The translations under genes and the position numbers were made by a program. A stretch of 19,844 nucleotides of DNA, from contig WTJQ01000222.1 of assembly GCA_011524785.1 (NCBI GenBank), positions 1 to 19,844 of the forward strand, written 5' to 3'. Origin of the DNA: Planctomycetota bacterium (GTDB taxonomy: Bacteria; Planctomycetota; UBA1135; GCA-002686595). The notes under the pieces were generated by a model. It saw nothing but the letters and a program-made list of their open reading frames with translations. It had not been told where the DNA came from and searched no databases. Below are positions 6,627 through 14,245 of this stretch, one piece after another (positions within the stretch are counted from its first letter, which is position 1; every line of letters starts with the position of its first letter).

Positions 6627-8441
6627 ATGGACTCCTCCACTGCCAAGACCCCGGCCGCGCGCTCCGGCCTCCTGCCGGACCTGACTCTCGTCGAGTGGGT
6701 CGTGTTCGCCCTCCTCGCCGGCCTCATCGCCGCCGCGAACATCTACACGACCCTGCTGATCGGCTGGGGCGACACGGGCTCCATCGTGGCGGTCCTGGCC
6801 TCGGTCGCGGTGCTCGGCGGCCTGGCTCGCAAGAAGGCCACCGTCTACCAGCTGAACCTGGGCCAGACCATGGTCAGCGCCGGCGGGGGCGTGGGCTTCG
6901 CGGTGGCCTGCTACGCGGCCCTGCACATCGTGGATCCCTCCTGGAGCCCCGATCCCGTGGCCCTCACCGTGCTGTTCGCGTCGGCGGGCCTGCTGGGGAC
7001 CCTCGTGGGGAACCTCGTGCGGCGCCAGATGGTGCAGTACTTCTTCCCGTCGGGGACCGCGTGCGCCGTGATCCAGCGCGCGGTCGCCGCCGAGCGCGCG
7101 CCCGGCGAGTCGAATCGGCCCGTTCGCCTGCTGACGATCTGGAGCCTCGTGGCGGGCGCGCTGACCTTCCCCACCAAGGTCTCCTTCGCGAAGCTCGGGG
7201 AGGCCAAGCACGCGCTGGTCGAGACCCTCTCCCTGCGCACCGGCTGGGCGCGCCTCGAGTCCATCCCGATCGGGGTGGACCCGCTCTACTACGGGATCGG
7301 ACTGGTCGTGGGGCCCCGGGTCGGGCTCGGGATGGTGATCGGGGCCCTGCTCCCGGGCCTGCTGATCGTGCCCATGGTCACCGACGCCAACGAGGCGGGC
7401 GGAGGCTGGGGCCCGGCCGGCGAGTGGGTCAAGTGGACCGCCATCGCGGTGATGACGGTGCCCACCTTCGCGACCATCCTCTTCGCCTATCGCTACAAGG
7501 GCGAGTCCACGACGCCCACCGGCTTCACGCCAGGCGCGACGGCCTACGCGCGCCCGGCCGGCCAGGGGACGCTGCACAACGCCCTGCTCGTGGTCGGACT
7601 CGCGGCTGCAGCGTGGTCCGGGGCCCAGGTCTTCGACCTCCCCTGGTACGCGTCGGTGGCCACGATGGCCATGGCGATCCCGCTCTCGGTCGTGAACGGC
7701 CGCGTGACGGGGGACACGGACATCAACCCCGTGCGCCTCGTGGCGATCGTGCTGCTGTCCGCGTTCTTCTGGCTCGTGGCCAAGGACGCCGTGGTCCTGC
7801 TCGGCATGGCGGTGCTCGGCGCCACGATCGCCTCGGTGGCCGTGGACATGATGCAGGACCTGCGGACGGGCCACCTGCTCGACCAGAACCCGCACCACCA
7901 GACCGCCGTCCAGTTCGCCGGCGTGGTGATGGGCGCGCTGGCCTCGGTCCCGGTCCTCCACCTGTTGGTGGAGCGCCTCGGCGTCGGCGACGGGGGCCAG
8001 CTGGCCGCGCCGGGCGCGAAGGTCTGGGCCGCCATGGCCGAGGCGATGGCGGGGGGGATCGAGTTCACGACGCCCCTCGTCTGGGGGATGGTGCTCGTGA
8101 GCCTGCTGGGGACGGTCTACGCGTTCCTCACCGTGCACCCCTCGAGCGCCCGCTTCATGCCCTCGCTCTTCGGCCTCGGCATCGGCCTCCTCGTGGGGCT
8201 GGAGGGGTCCCTCGCCATCTTCCTCGGCGGCGTGCTGAAGCTGCTGGCCACGCGGTGGTACCTCCGCGGCGCCTCGACCGAGGACCAGGCAGGTGCTCGC
8301 CAGCGGGCGGGGGACGACACGATGATCGCGGGTGCGTCGGTGTTCGCGGCTGGTGCCGTGCTCTCGATCCTCCTCGTCGGCCTCGATCTGCTGTTCGAGC
8401 GCATGGGGGTGCACCCCTGGTTCCTCGCCGGCGGCCACTGA
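6627..8441 (+). CDS. OPT-family (oligopeptide transporter superfamily) membrane transporter
   Basis: 604 residues, ATG at 6627. It is a polytopic membrane protein with well over ten hydrophobic segments spread along its length, starting at VEWVVFALLAGLIAAANIYT (24-43). Family features include YFFPSGTACAVI in the first third, GDTDINPVR at about 361-369 and MMQDLRTGHLL followed by NPHHQ at about 407-424. This last pattern corresponds to the DLMQDLKTG...P..Q signature of bacterial OPT proteins. Such proteins move oligopeptides or metal chelates across the inner membrane, usually with protons; the substrate here is unknown. It has no visible partner gene: the divergent glycan operon lies upstream and a 328-base gap follows. 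An alanine-rich N-terminal tail of about 20 residues is predicted to be cytosolic. Confidence 0.9.
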   Translation: MDSSTAKTPAARSGLLPDLTLVEWVVFALLAGLIAAANIYTTLLIGWGDTGSIVAVLASVAVLGGLARKKATVYQLNLGQTMVSAGGGVGFAVACYAALHIVDPSWSPDPVALTVLFASAGLLGTLVGNLVRRQMVQYFFPSGTACAVIQRAVAAERAPGESNRPVRLLTIWSLVAGALTFPTKVSFAKLGEAKHALVETLSLRTGWARLESIPIGVDPLYYGIGLVVGPRVGLGMVIGALLPGLLIVPMVTDANEAGGGWGPAGEWVKWTAIAVMTVPTFATILFAYRYKGESTTPTGFTPGATAYARPAGQGTLHNALLVVGLAAAAWSGAQVFDLPWYASVATMAMAIPLSVVNGRVTGDTDINPVRLVAIVLLSAFFWLVAKDAVVLLGMAVLGATIASVAVDMMQDLRTGHLLDQNPHHQTAVQFAGVVMGALASVPVLHLLVERLGVGDGGQLAAPGAKVWAAMAEAMAGGIEFTTPLVWGMVLVSLLGTVYAFLTVHPSSARFMPSLFGLGIGLLVGLEGSLAIFLGGVLKLLATRWYLRGASTEDQAGARQRAGDDTMIAGASVFAAGAVLSILLVGLDLLFERMGVHPWFLAGGH

Positions 8442-8769
8442 GCCATCGACAGGCCTCGGGGCGCCACGAGGGCGAGGCGTTTCGCTGGATGATCGAACCT
8501 GAGCGAGCGGGCTTGGGTGGGCCTCCTTGCGCCGTGCGAGTCGGGCTGGATCGGGGTTGGAAGCCCCGCGACGCTGCTCAGAATTCTGGTTCTAACGATC
8601 GGTATTGCAGGGAAACGCGGCGGCGCTTAGCTTTGGCAATACATTCCTTCTCCAGTTCGTCGTGCGGCTGGAGACTTTCGCCATCGCTTGCTTTCGCGCG
8701 GTCCATGTCCCCCGCGGTCCCCGTCGCCCCTTCTAGGGCCGTCCGGCAAGGATCTCGTTCCTGCTCCCC
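8442..8769 (+). promoter_or_regulatory. Intergenic region with an AT-richer, palindrome-bearing island (candidate operator/promoter)
   Basis: This is the gap between the OPT gene and the first HTH paralogue. Most of it is GC-rich and featureless, but 8578-8650 is clearly AT-richer than its surroundings and carries three dyads: the perfect 10-mer CAGAATTCTG at 8579-8588, CGATCG at 8596-8601, and GTATTGC at 8602-8608 facing GCAATAC at 8636-8642 with 27 bases between. Such clustering before a gene with an HTH domain suggests a binding site, possibly for the products of the downstream genes. A TTGGCA at 8633-8638 resembles a -35 box, but I find no good -10 at the proper distance. I see no small gene in the gap. 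Confidence 0.4.
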
Positions 8770-10035
8770 ATGCCTCGCCCCCGGAAGAAGCCCCTGGAGC
8801 CCGAGGATCGAGGCCCCCTCGAGCCTCGGCTGCGGGGGATCGCCGAGCGGCTCCGGGGAGGCTACCTGCGGGCCCTCGAGGAGCTGGGCCTGACGGAGCA
8901 GGGGACCCAGGACCTCGCACGCTCCCTCGGCCTGACGCCGGTCGTGTGCTCGAGGGTGCGCGCCGCGCTGGCTCACGAGGAGCCGCTCACCACGCTCTTC
9001 CACCTCCCGGGCCTGGAGCCGCAGCGGAACTTCGTGGAGGCCATCCACGACAAGGGCTGTGAGGACGCCCTCGCGCTCGACCTCGTGGCGGCTCAGGAGG
9101 AGCTGCGCCAGATCATCGCCCTCGAGTGCGGGGACCTGCGCGCCCTGCAGGGAGTCCTGGCCCAGTGGGTCCCGGGCGCCCTGGCCGCGCAGTTCCCGGG
9201 TCAGCGTCAGGCGCTCCACCGCTCCATGCAGGAGACCGAGGGGCTGGAGCTCCAGGCGGCGTCCTACACCGCCATCTACCTGCCGCTCGAGTCCGGTGAG
9301 GTCCGGGTCGTGGATGTGTTCACGGCGCTGGGGATCACGCGCTGGAGCGAGGAGGCCGAGTTCGGCGTCGACTTCAACCCGAACGCGCTGGACAAGGTCA
9401 CGGGCCTCGACGGGCGCAGCCTCGCGGAAGGGGGGCTCGACGCGGTCCGGCAGGACGCCTTCTGCACGCGTGCGCCGGCGCGCTTCTCCTCCGGTCCCGA
9501 CGAGGACCGGATGGAGTACGCCCTCGAGCCGACCGGCCTCGGTCCGGGAGGCGCCGTCGACCTGTGCCTGGCCCAGGTCGACGCGGTGCCCCGCCCGATG
9601 CTGTCCCTCGACCCCCTGCGGAGCCGTGGACCGTCGTTCGTCCCCAACTACCCGACCGAGCGCGTTCTCCTCGAGGCTCTCGTACCGCGCCAAGGCTGGT
9701 ACGAGGGGCCTCCTCAGCACCTCGCAGTGGAGACCCTCACGCGGGGGAGCGTCGGCAGCGTGGGCCGACCCGAACTCGCGGGGAGCCTGCGCTCCGTGCT
9801 CGAGCCGGTGGAGCGCCTGGACCTGGATCCGAGGTCCCTCCGCGTCCCGGACCTGCCCATGCATGGCGAGCTGCTCGTGCACACCGTCCGCTCGCTCGGA
9901 GCGGACCCCGCGGACTTCGAGGTCTGGCGGCTCGACCTCCAGCGCCCCGTGCCGTGGATCCAGACCTTCCTGGCCTGGGTCCATCCGGAGACCCCCGAGT
10001 CCTGCCTGCGGCCTGCGACGGAGGTCTACCTTTGA
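8770..10035 (+). CDS. Unrecognised protein with N-terminal helix-turn-helix (tandem paralogue 1)
   Basis: 421 residues, ATG at 8770. After a basic, Pro-rich start (MPRPRKKP), residues about 42-67 form a helix-turn-helix: LTEQGTQDLARSLGLTPVVC followed by SRVRAAL, the usual pattern of an alanine-rich first helix, a Gly turn and a Ser/Arg recognition helix. Residues about 70-165 look helical. The C-terminal part of about 240 residues is mixed, with ALEPTGLGPGGAVDL (about 250-265), TERVLLEALVPRQGWYEG and a Trp-rich end FEVWRLDLQRPVPW (384-397). I know no family for this part. There is no signal peptide or membrane segment, so it should be cytosolic. The next gene is a diverged copy whose TTG start overlaps this stop. 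A role as a DNA-binding regulator is inferred only from the HTH. Confidence 0.8.
   Translation: MPRPRKKPLEPEDRGPLEPRLRGIAERLRGGYLRALEELGLTEQGTQDLARSLGLTPVVCSRVRAALAHEEPLTTLFHLPGLEPQRNFVEAIHDKGCEDALALDLVAAQEELRQIIALECGDLRALQGVLAQWVPGALAAQFPGQRQALHRSMQETEGLELQAASYTAIYLPLESGEVRVVDVFTALGITRWSEEAEFGVDFNPNALDKVTGLDGRSLAEGGLDAVRQDAFCTRAPARFSSGPDEDRMEYALEPTGLGPGGAVDLCLAQVDAVPRPMLSLDPLRSRGPSFVPNYPTERVLLEALVPRQGWYEGPPQHLAVETLTRGSVGSVGRPELAGSLRSVLEPVERLDLDPRSLRVPDLPMHGELLVHTVRSLGADPADFEVWRLDLQRPVPWIQTFLAWVHPETPESCLRPATEVYL
10020..10024 (+). promoter_or_regulatory. Shine-Dalgarno site that supports the TTG start of paralogue 2
   Basis: GGAGG at 10020-10024 lies seven bases before the TTG at 10032, inside the last codons of paralogue 1. 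This is the best ribosome site in the 8.7-13.1 kb operon. It selects the TTG over the many in-frame starts further upstream. Confidence 0.75.
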
Positions 10036-11252
10036 GCTCCATCGGCACCGGGCCGGGCTCCTTCGAGGAGCGAGCACGCAGCGTGGGGGAGGCCCTCCTC
10101 CGAAGCCTCCGGGTCCTCCTCGAGGGCACCGGGTGCAGCCGCCTGCGGAACAAGGAGCTGGCCTCGAGGCTGCGCATCAGCGCCGTGCAGGCGAGTCGCC
10201 TTCGCAAGCTGGCTGCCGCCCGCGACGGCCTCCAGGCGATCCTGCTGTCGCCCGGGAAGGGGCCGCTCCTCCAGTTCGTCGAGGGGTTCCGCGCCGCTGG
10301 CGCTCCCGAGGACGACTGTGATCGCCTCCAGCGCGCTGCCGAGCGCCTGGACGCCTTCATCCAGCTCGAGGCCGAGGATCGCCGGACCCTGGAGACCCTG
10401 CTGGCCGAGCACCTGCCCGGCGGCCGTGAGGCCTTCGAGCTCCCCCGGCGCCAGGCCACCTTCCGCGCGCTCCAGGAGGCGGCGGGCATCTCGGCTCGCG
10501 TAGTCGTCGACACGACCATCGTCACGCCCGCGGGAGAGGGAGGCCTCAGCTACTCGTCCCTCTTCGGGGCCTACGCCCTCGAGCGCCAGCGTGCCGACGT
10601 CTCCTGGGCTGCAACGGTCCAGCCGGCTCAAGCTGGCGACGGGGGCTTCGCGAGCTTCCAGCCGATCGCGACCGGGAGCGCGGGGAACGGAGCCCTGGAC
10701 CGGTTCTGCACCAATACGCCGGCTCCCCTCGAGTTCACCAGCGGTGAGGGTGAGGTCCACGAGGTGCGTCTGGGGCCGACCGGCTTCGGACCCTCGTCCC
10801 GGGTCGACCTCCTCTCCTTCGAGCCGCGGGTCGCCACGCTGCCCATGGCCGCGCCGGCGATCGGGGCCCCGCGCTCGGTGGGCTTCGTGACGGGGATCCC
10901 GGCAACGGAGGTCGTCATCGAGGTGCTGGTTCACCGGGACCTCTGGGAGGGTGGTGCGCCCCGGCTCCTGCGGGCCTCGACCATCGGGACCGGGCCCGCC
11001 GACGTGCGGGATGCCGGGGTGGTGCGCCGCGCGCGACGCCTCGACCACGCGGTCCAGCGGGTCGATGGAGGGCCCCGGTCGTGGGGACTGGACCAGGCCA
11101 AGAAGCGCGACGATCTGCTGACGTTCGCGATCGAGCAGCTGGGCGCCTCGGTCGAGGACTTCACCATGTGGCGGGTCTCGCTGCCGTTCGCCAGCCCGTG
11201 GCACCACCACCTCCTCGTCTGGCCCCACGCCGACGACGAGCTGTACGCCTGA
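10032..11252 (+). CDS. Unrecognised protein with N-terminal helix-turn-helix (tandem paralogue 2)
   Basis: 406 residues from a TTG at 10032 that overlaps the TGA of the preceding gene (TTGA), with GGAGG seven bases upstream. It is a diverged copy of its neighbour. The HTH is at about 36-61 (SRLRNKELASRLRISAVQAS), a helical region follows, and the C-terminal part keeps the same order of landmarks: RLGPTGFGPSSRVDL (about 248-262), TEVVIEVLVHRDLWEGG, and LLTFAIEQLGASVEDF then MWRVSLPFASPW near the end. The corresponding stretches of paralogue 1 are PTGLGPGGAVDL, LLEALVPRQGWYEG and VWRLDLQRPVPW. A SPWHHH cluster near residue 388 is specific to this copy. I know no family. A frame open from 9564 exists, but the piece before 10032 is the wrong frame of paralogue 1. 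Cytosolic; function unknown, DNA binding inferred. Confidence 0.8.
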   Translation: MSSIGTGPGSFEERARSVGEALLRSLRVLLEGTGCSRLRNKELASRLRISAVQASRLRKLAAARDGLQAILLSPGKGPLLQFVEGFRAAGAPEDDCDRLQRAAERLDAFIQLEAEDRRTLETLLAEHLPGGREAFELPRRQATFRALQEAAGISARVVVDTTIVTPAGEGGLSYSSLFGAYALERQRADVSWAATVQPAQAGDGGFASFQPIATGSAGNGALDRFCTNTPAPLEFTSGEGEVHEVRLGPTGFGPSSRVDLLSFEPRVATLPMAAPAIGAPRSVGFVTGIPATEVVIEVLVHRDLWEGGAPRLLRASTIGTGPADVRDAGVVRRARRLDHAVQRVDGGPRSWGLDQAKKRDDLLTFAIEQLGASVEDFTMWRVSLPFASPWHHHLLVWPHADDELYA

Positions 11253-11316
11253 CCGGGAGGCTCCGGGGACGAGCGGCCCCGGGCCGTGCCCCAGGAGGCG
11301 CTATCCTGCCCCGCCA

Positions 11317-13140
11317 ATGGCGGAGCTCGAGCTCAAGCAGGCCACCCTCTCCCTGGGGGCGGGCGCCCTCCTCGACCAGGCCGACCTGGTCCTCGAGGCG
11401 GGCGAGCGCGTGGGCCTGCTCGGCCGCAACGGCGCGGGCAAGTCGACCCTGATGCGCGTCCTGTCGGGCGCGCTCGAGCTGGACGAGGGCGAGCTGCAGC
11501 TGCGTCCCGGCTGCGTGGTGGCCCGCCTCGAGCAGGAGGTCCCCGAGGGTGCAGCGACGGTGGGGGAGCTCCTGGGAGAGGCCCTGGCCGATCTCGGGCT
11601 CGACGAATGGGAGCATGAGGCGCGGCTCGACCGCGAGGCGGCTCGGTTCGACCTTCCGCTCGAGACGCCACTCGGCCAGCTCTCCGCAGGCATGAAGCGG
11701 CGCACGCTCCTCGCCGCGGCCTTGGTCCGGGACCCGGACCTGCTCCTGCTGGACGAGCCCACCAACCACCTGGAGCTCGGGGCCATCGCCCAGCTCGAGG
11801 AGCTGCTGCTGCAGTTCCGTGGGACCGTGCTCTTCGTCACCCACGACCGGGCCTTCCTCCAGCGCCTCGCGACGCGCATCGTCGACCTCGACCGCGGCCA
11901 GCTGCGTTCGTACGCCTGCACGTACGACCAGTACCTGGTGCGAAAGGCGGAGCTGCTCGCCGCGGAGGAGAAGCAGAACGCGGAGTTCGACAAGTTCCTC
12001 GCCCAGGAGGAGGTCTGGATCCGCAAGGGCATCCAGGCGCGCCGGACGCGCAACATGGGGCGCGTCCGGCGGCTCGAGGAGCTGCGCCGCGAGCGGGCGG
12101 CGAGGCGCGAGGTGCAGGGGCGGGCCAAGGGGACCCTCCACGAGGCGGAGCGCTCGGGCTCGCTCGTCCTGCGGACCAAGGGGCTGACGTTCCGGTACGC
12201 GCCCGACGGGCCGGACCTCGTGCGCGGCCTCGACCTCGAGGTGCGGCGGGGGGACCGTCTCGGCATCGTGGGACCCAACGGCGCGGGCAAGTCGACCCTC
12301 GTGAAGCTGCTCCTCGCGGAGCTCGAGCCTACTGACGGAGAGGTCGCCGAGGGGACTCGGCTGGAGGTCGCGCGCTTCGACCAGGTGAACGCGAGCCTCG
12401 ACCCAAGGCTGACCGTTGCCGAGAACGTGTCCGGGGGCAGCGACACGATCACGGTGGGTGGCCAGGACCGCCACATCATCTCCTACCTGGCGGACTTCCT
12501 GTTCACGCCCGATCAGGCGCGCGGCGGCATCCAGCAGCTCTCCGGCGGGGAGCGGAACCGGGTGCAGCTGGCCCGCATCCTCGCCCGGCCCTGCAACCTC
12601 CTGGTCCTCGACGAGCCCACCAACGACCTCGACCTCGAGACCCTCGAGCTGCTCGAGGAGCTCATCGGCGAGTACCAGGGAACGCTCCTGCTCATCAGCC
12701 ACGACCGCGCCTTCCTGGAGAACGTCGTGACCTCGATCGTGGCGCCGGATCCGGACGCGGCCCCGGGCACGTGGCGCGAGCATCCAGGCGGGTACGAGGA
12801 CTGGGAGGCCCGCGAGGTGGCGCGTGCCGAGGCTGCCCGCGCCGCCGAGGAGGAGGCACGGCGTGTTAGGCGGAGCGAGGCGGCGGCCCGCTCCGAGGCC
12901 GCAGCGCCGGAGCCGATCAAGAAGCTGACCTTCACCGAGCAGCACGAGCTCGAGCGCCTCCCCGACCGGATCGAGGGGCTGGAGGCCGACCAGGCCAGGC
13001 TGCACGCGGCCATGGCCGAGCCGGGCTACTTCGAGCGGCCCCAGGCCGACCAGGCGGCCGACCGCGAGCGCCTCGCCGCGCTGGAGGCGGAGCTGCTCGA
13101 GGCCATGGCCCGCTGGGAGGAGCTCGAGGCCAGGGCCTGA
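11317..13140 (+). CDS. uup: ABC-F family ATPase, Uup subfamily
   Basis: 607 residues, ATG at 11317. Two ABC nucleotide-binding domains sit in tandem without membrane segments. NBD1 has Walker A GRNGAGKS (36-43), a signature written LSAGMKRR (about 122) instead of LSGGxxRR, Walker B LLLLDEPTNHLEL and the switch His in VTHDRAF. The linker carries EVWIRKGIQARRTRNMGRVR, the Uup-type P-site tRNA interaction motif. NBD2 has GPNGAGKS (about 319), LSGGERNR (about 408), LLVLDEPTNDLDLE and ISHDRAF. A long charged Ala/Glu/Arg linker leads to a C-terminal coiled coil (LERLPDRIEGLEADQ to the end), as in Uup, which binds DNA or ribosomes. Uup acts on ribosomes and affects precise excision of transposons in E. 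coli. It follows paralogue 2 by 64 bases and is probably in the same transcription unit. AGGAGG at 11293-11298 is too far (18 bases) to be a standard ribosome site. Confidence 0.92.
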   Translation: MAELELKQATLSLGAGALLDQADLVLEAGERVGLLGRNGAGKSTLMRVLSGALELDEGELQLRPGCVVARLEQEVPEGAATVGELLGEALADLGLDEWEHEARLDREAARFDLPLETPLGQLSAGMKRRTLLAAALVRDPDLLLLDEPTNHLELGAIAQLEELLLQFRGTVLFVTHDRAFLQRLATRIVDLDRGQLRSYACTYDQYLVRKAELLAAEEKQNAEFDKFLAQEEVWIRKGIQARRTRNMGRVRRLEELRRERAARREVQGRAKGTLHEAERSGSLVLRTKGLTFRYAPDGPDLVRGLDLEVRRGDRLGIVGPNGAGKSTLVKLLLAELEPTDGEVAEGTRLEVARFDQVNASLDPRLTVAENVSGGSDTITVGGQDRHIISYLADFLFTPDQARGGIQQLSGGERNRVQLARILARPCNLLVLDEPTNDLDLETLELLEELIGEYQGTLLLISHDRAFLENVVTSIVAPDPDAAPGTWREHPGGYEDWEAREVARAEAARAAEEEARRVRRSEAAARSEAAAPEPIKKLTFTEQHELERLPDRIEGLEADQARLHAAMAEPGYFERPQADQAADRERLAALEAELLEAMARWEELEARA

Positions 13141-13165
13141 GAGCGAGGCCTCGAGATCGAGGGCG

Positions 13166-13193
13166 GCGGGGCCAGCCGGATGGCCGGCCCCGC
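13166..13193. terminator. GC-rich hairpin between convergent genes, possible bidirectional terminator
   Basis: GCGGGGCC at 13166-13173 pairs perfectly with GGCCCCGC at 13186-13193. Inside, after one A-C mismatch, GCC/GGC close a GGAT loop. It sits in the 58-base gap between the stops of uup (plus) and the propeller protein (minus), where a shared terminator is expected. No U-rich tract follows on either strand, so it is not a classical intrinsic terminator. Confidence 0.5.
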
Positions 13194-13198
13194 TCCCA

Positions 13199-14245
13199 TC
13201 AGCCGCCCAGGCGCTCGAACCAGCAGACGCGGCTCAGGTTGCGGGTCGTCGCCAGCACGTCCAGGTCCCCGTCCCCGTCCAGGTCCGTGGCCACGAGGCT
13301 CGAGGCGCCCGGAGCCGTGCTGCTCAGGGTCTCCTCGACCCAGTTGGTCCCCGCGCCCTGGTTGGCGTACCAGGCGTGGGTGCCGTTGCCCCGGGAGGAG
13401 ACCAGCAGGTCGATGGCGCCGTCGCCATCGAGGTCGCCCGCGTCGACGAAGTCGGCACCCGCGGCGAAGGTCACCACCACGTTCGGGGCGCTGAAGGCGC
13501 CTCCGCCCAGGTTCGCGAGCCACACCACGCCGCCGTTCAGGCTCGAGGAGGCCGCGGCGACGTCGAGGTCGCCGTCCCCGTCGAGGTCGGCCAGCGCCAC
13601 GCTCTCCGCATCCGAGACGTTGTTGCCGACGATCTGTGCCGGGCCGAACACGCCGCCGCCGTTGTTCTCGTACCACTGCACGCGGTCGTGGTCCGAGGAG
13701 GCCACGACCAGGTCGAGGTCGCCGTCCCCGTCGAGGTCACCGCTCTGGATGTCCATGGGGCCGCCGGCATCGTTGTCCAAGACGATCGCGGACGTGAACA
13801 CGCCGCTGCCGAGGTTCCGCAGGAGCAGGACGCGGTCGCTGTCCTCGGCCGTGCCGAAGACGTCCAGATCGCCATCCCCGTCCACGTCGGCCACGCCGAC
13901 GGAGCTGGCCTCCTCCGCGTTGCCCGTCAGGACGATGCGCGAGCTGAAGGACCCTGCCCCCAGGTTGCGGAACCAGGCGAGGCGGTTGCCGGAGTTGCTG
14001 GCGACCACGAGGTCGACCGCGCCGTCGCCATCGAGGTCGCCACTGGCCACGCGGACCAGCTGTCCCTCGTTGGAGGCGATGACGGTCCGCGGGCCGAACG
14101 CCCCGCCGCCCAGGTTGGCGTGCCATGCCAGCTGACCGCTGGCGGCCGAGACCACGTCGCGATCCCCGTCCCCGTCCACGTCACAGGAGATCGCATGGCG
14201 AGCCCCTTGGGTCGCGCCGTGGATCAGGGTCTCCGGCCCGAACAC
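13199..14245 (-). repeat. C-terminal block of seven FG-GAP/VCBS repeats
   Basis: Seven units of about 48-51 residues start at FGPETLI, FGPRTVI, FSSRIVL, FTSAIVL, FGPAQIV, FSAPNVV and NWVEETL. Each has one Asp-rich loop (DVDGDGDRD, DLDGDGAVD, DVDGDGDLD and similar) that in this family binds calcium. The first unit starts directly after the last Ig repeat, without a linker. Confidence 0.85.

Noticed and set aside
6513..8438. Minus-strand open frame of 641 codons
   Set aside because: It lies opposite the OPT gene, is rich in His, Arg, Glu and Asp, and shows no hydrophobic core or known motif.
5291..8893. Plus-strand open frame of 1200 codons
   Set aside because: It runs antisense to the glycosyltransferase and out of frame through the OPT transporter, both of which are unambiguous genes, and its composition is low in complexity.
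9564..10031. Upstream extension of paralogue 2 to a start at 9564
   Set aside because: This stretch codes for paralogue 1 in another frame and its translation here is Pro/Arg-rich. The TTG at 10032 with GGAGG upstream and alignment to paralogue 1 is far better.
8578..10077. Minus-strand open frame of 499 codons opposite paralogue 1
   Set aside because: The plus strand shares protein landmarks with its tandem copy, which fixes the coding strand. The antisense translation shows no such conservation.
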